A program made the position numbers and the translations under genes. Of a stretch of DNA of 7,313 nucleotides, positions 6,384 through 7,313 are shown in pieces. This DNA comes from Bacteroidales bacterium (GTDB lineage Bacteria; Bacteroidota; Bacteroidia; Bacteroidales; UBA12481), in the NCBI GenBank assembly GCA_021160155.1, contig JAGHDB010000206.1, positions 1 to 7,313 of the forward strand, in the 5' to 3' direction. The notes under the pieces were generated by a model. It saw only the letters and a program-made list of their open reading frames with translations, ran no database searches and was not told the origin of the DNA. Within the stretch, counting starts at the first letter, position 1. Each line of letters starts with the position of its first letter.

Positions 6384-7313
6384 ATGTCAGGGCAAAAAAT
6401 CCTGAAAGAGTATTTCGATTCACTTGCAGACCAGCGTGATTCGTGGAAAAAAAGAAACCGATTTTACCATAAGATCCTTATCCGGCATTTCAGAATGATC
6501 ATCCCCGAAGGCGCCCGTGTGCTTGAACTGGGATGCGCCACCGGGGATCTGCTGCATGCAGTTCGTCCCGGCACCGGAGTCGGAGTTGATTTTTCTGAAA
6601 AGATGATCCGTATTGCCCGTGAAAAATACCCTAAACTAACCTTCATACAATCAGACGCAATATCATTCAAATCTGATCAGCCCTTCGACTATATCATTCT
6701 TTCTGATCTGCTTCCCTCTTTATGGGATATCCAATCGGTCATCCATAACCTGAAAGAGCTGGTCGGCGACCGGACAAAAATCATCATCTCCTCCTATAAT
6801 TACCTTTGGGAACCTATTTTGCGACTGGGAGAACGGCTGCATCTTAAAGCCCGGCAACCTCTTCAGAATTGGCTGACTATCAAGGATATTGAAAACCTGC
6901 TCTATCTTGAAGAGTTTGAAATCGTGAAAGTTGAACGTAAACTCCTCCTCCCTAAATACCTCCCTGTACTGAACTGGATCTTTAATGTATTACTGGCTAA
7001 TCTGCCCGGATTGAATACCTTAACCCTGGTGAATTTTATTACCGCCCGGCCCGTAATCCGCAAGAAAAAAGATTACTCGGTATCCATCGTGGTGCCGGCA
7101 CGCAATGAAAAAGGCAATATTGAGAACGCTATTTTGAAAACTCCTGATTTCGGTACACACCAGGAATTCATCTTTATTGAAGGTCACTCAACTGACGAAA
7201 CCTGGGAAGAGATCCTCAGAATCCAAAAAAAATACCCCGGTAAAGATATTAAAGCACTCCGGCAAAACGGAAAAGGTAAAGGTAATGCCGTCCGCGAAGC
7301 ATTTGAAGCAGCC
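6384..7313 (+). CDS. Class I SAM-methyltransferase / family 2 glycosyltransferase fusion (3' end beyond window)
   Basis: I translated 310 codons in one open frame, from the ATG at 6384 to the right edge. Residues 1 to about 190 form a class I SAM-dependent methyltransferase: SAM-binding motif I VLELGCATGDLL at 46-57, acidic motif II GVGVDFS at 65-71, QSDA at 89-92 and FDYIILSDLL at 101-110. A hydrophobic linker (about 187-222) leads to a family 2 glycosyltransferase starting with SIVVPARNEKGNIENAI at 234-250, then EFIFIEGHSTDETWEEI at 261-277 and NGKGKGNAVREAF at 295-307, as in polyprenyl-phosphate sugar transferases of the DPM1 type. The usual DDGSTD nucleotide-sugar motif is replaced by EGHSTD. 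The acceptor-side half and any membrane helices lie outside the window. It probably acts in the cytoplasm or at the inner membrane on a lipid or glycan precursor; the substrate is unknown. The upstream gap holds a promoter-like element, so operon membership with the DUF1080 gene is uncertain. Confidence 0.85.
   Translation, partial: MSGQKILKEYFDSLADQRDSWKKRNRFYHKILIRHFRMIIPEGARVLELGCATGDLLHAVRPGTGVGVDFSEKMIRIAREKYPKLTFIQSDAISFKSDQPFDYIILSDLLPSLWDIQSVIHNLKELVGDRTKIIISSYNYLWEPILRLGERLHLKARQPLQNWLTIKDIENLLYLEEFEIVKVERKLLLPKYLPVLNWIFNVLLANLPGLNTLTLVNFITARPVIRKKKDYSVSIVVPARNEKGNIENAILKTPDFGTHQEFIFIEGHSTDETWEEILRIQKKYPGKDIKALRQNGKGKGNAVREAFEAA

Overview
The window is ordinary-looking, gene-dense bacterial chromosome, most likely from a member of the Bacteroidota (Bacteroidales/Marinilabiliales-like). 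Support for this: no Shine-Dalgarno sequences before the genes; a perfect Bacteroidetes-type -7 element (TAnnTTTG) before one gene and near matches before two others; two outer-membrane-type lipoproteins; and a sulfatase next to a DUF1080 protein, a pairing common in polysaccharide-degrading Bacteroidota and Planctomycetota. The phylum call is inference; no rRNA or other marker gene is present.

Layout. The left half (1-3893, minus strand) is a glycerol-use operon transcribed right to left: glpF (aquaglyceroporin), glpK (glycerol kinase, overlapping glpF by 8 bp) and glpD (FAD-dependent glycerol-3-phosphate dehydrogenase, last part cut off by the left window edge). A 114-bp divergent intergenic region (3894-4007) separates this operon from a plus-strand pair: a formylglycine-type sulfatase lipoprotein (4008-5534) and, 27 bp later, a DUF1080 (3-keto-disaccharide hydrolase-like) lipoprotein (5562-6347). 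After a 36-bp gap holding a perfect -7 element comes a methyltransferase-glycosyltransferase fusion (6384 onward) that runs off the right edge.

How the genes work together. GlpF lets glycerol in, GlpK phosphorylates it, and GlpD oxidises glycerol-3-phosphate to dihydroxyacetone phosphate, passing electrons to the quinone pool. The sulfatase and DUF1080 protein look like periplasmic or envelope enzymes that remove sulfate from, and then cleave, some glycoside. Whether that substrate contains glycerol, which would explain the divergent arrangement, is an open and testable idea. The fusion protein appears to be a separate transcription unit of unknown substrate.

The least ordinary signals are short repeats rather than genes: a 21-bp repeat inserted in frame in glpK that lengthens the protein by one heptapeptide; a 9-bp tandem array directly before the glpD start codon, giving a leader RNA rich in CCUCCU; and three CGTAA copies at exact 10-bp spacing before the sulfatase. 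I saw no tRNA, rRNA, CRISPR, transposase or phage gene and no clear intrinsic terminator. No gene-free stretch exceeds about 140 bp. I did not find a convincing undescribed multi-gene system.
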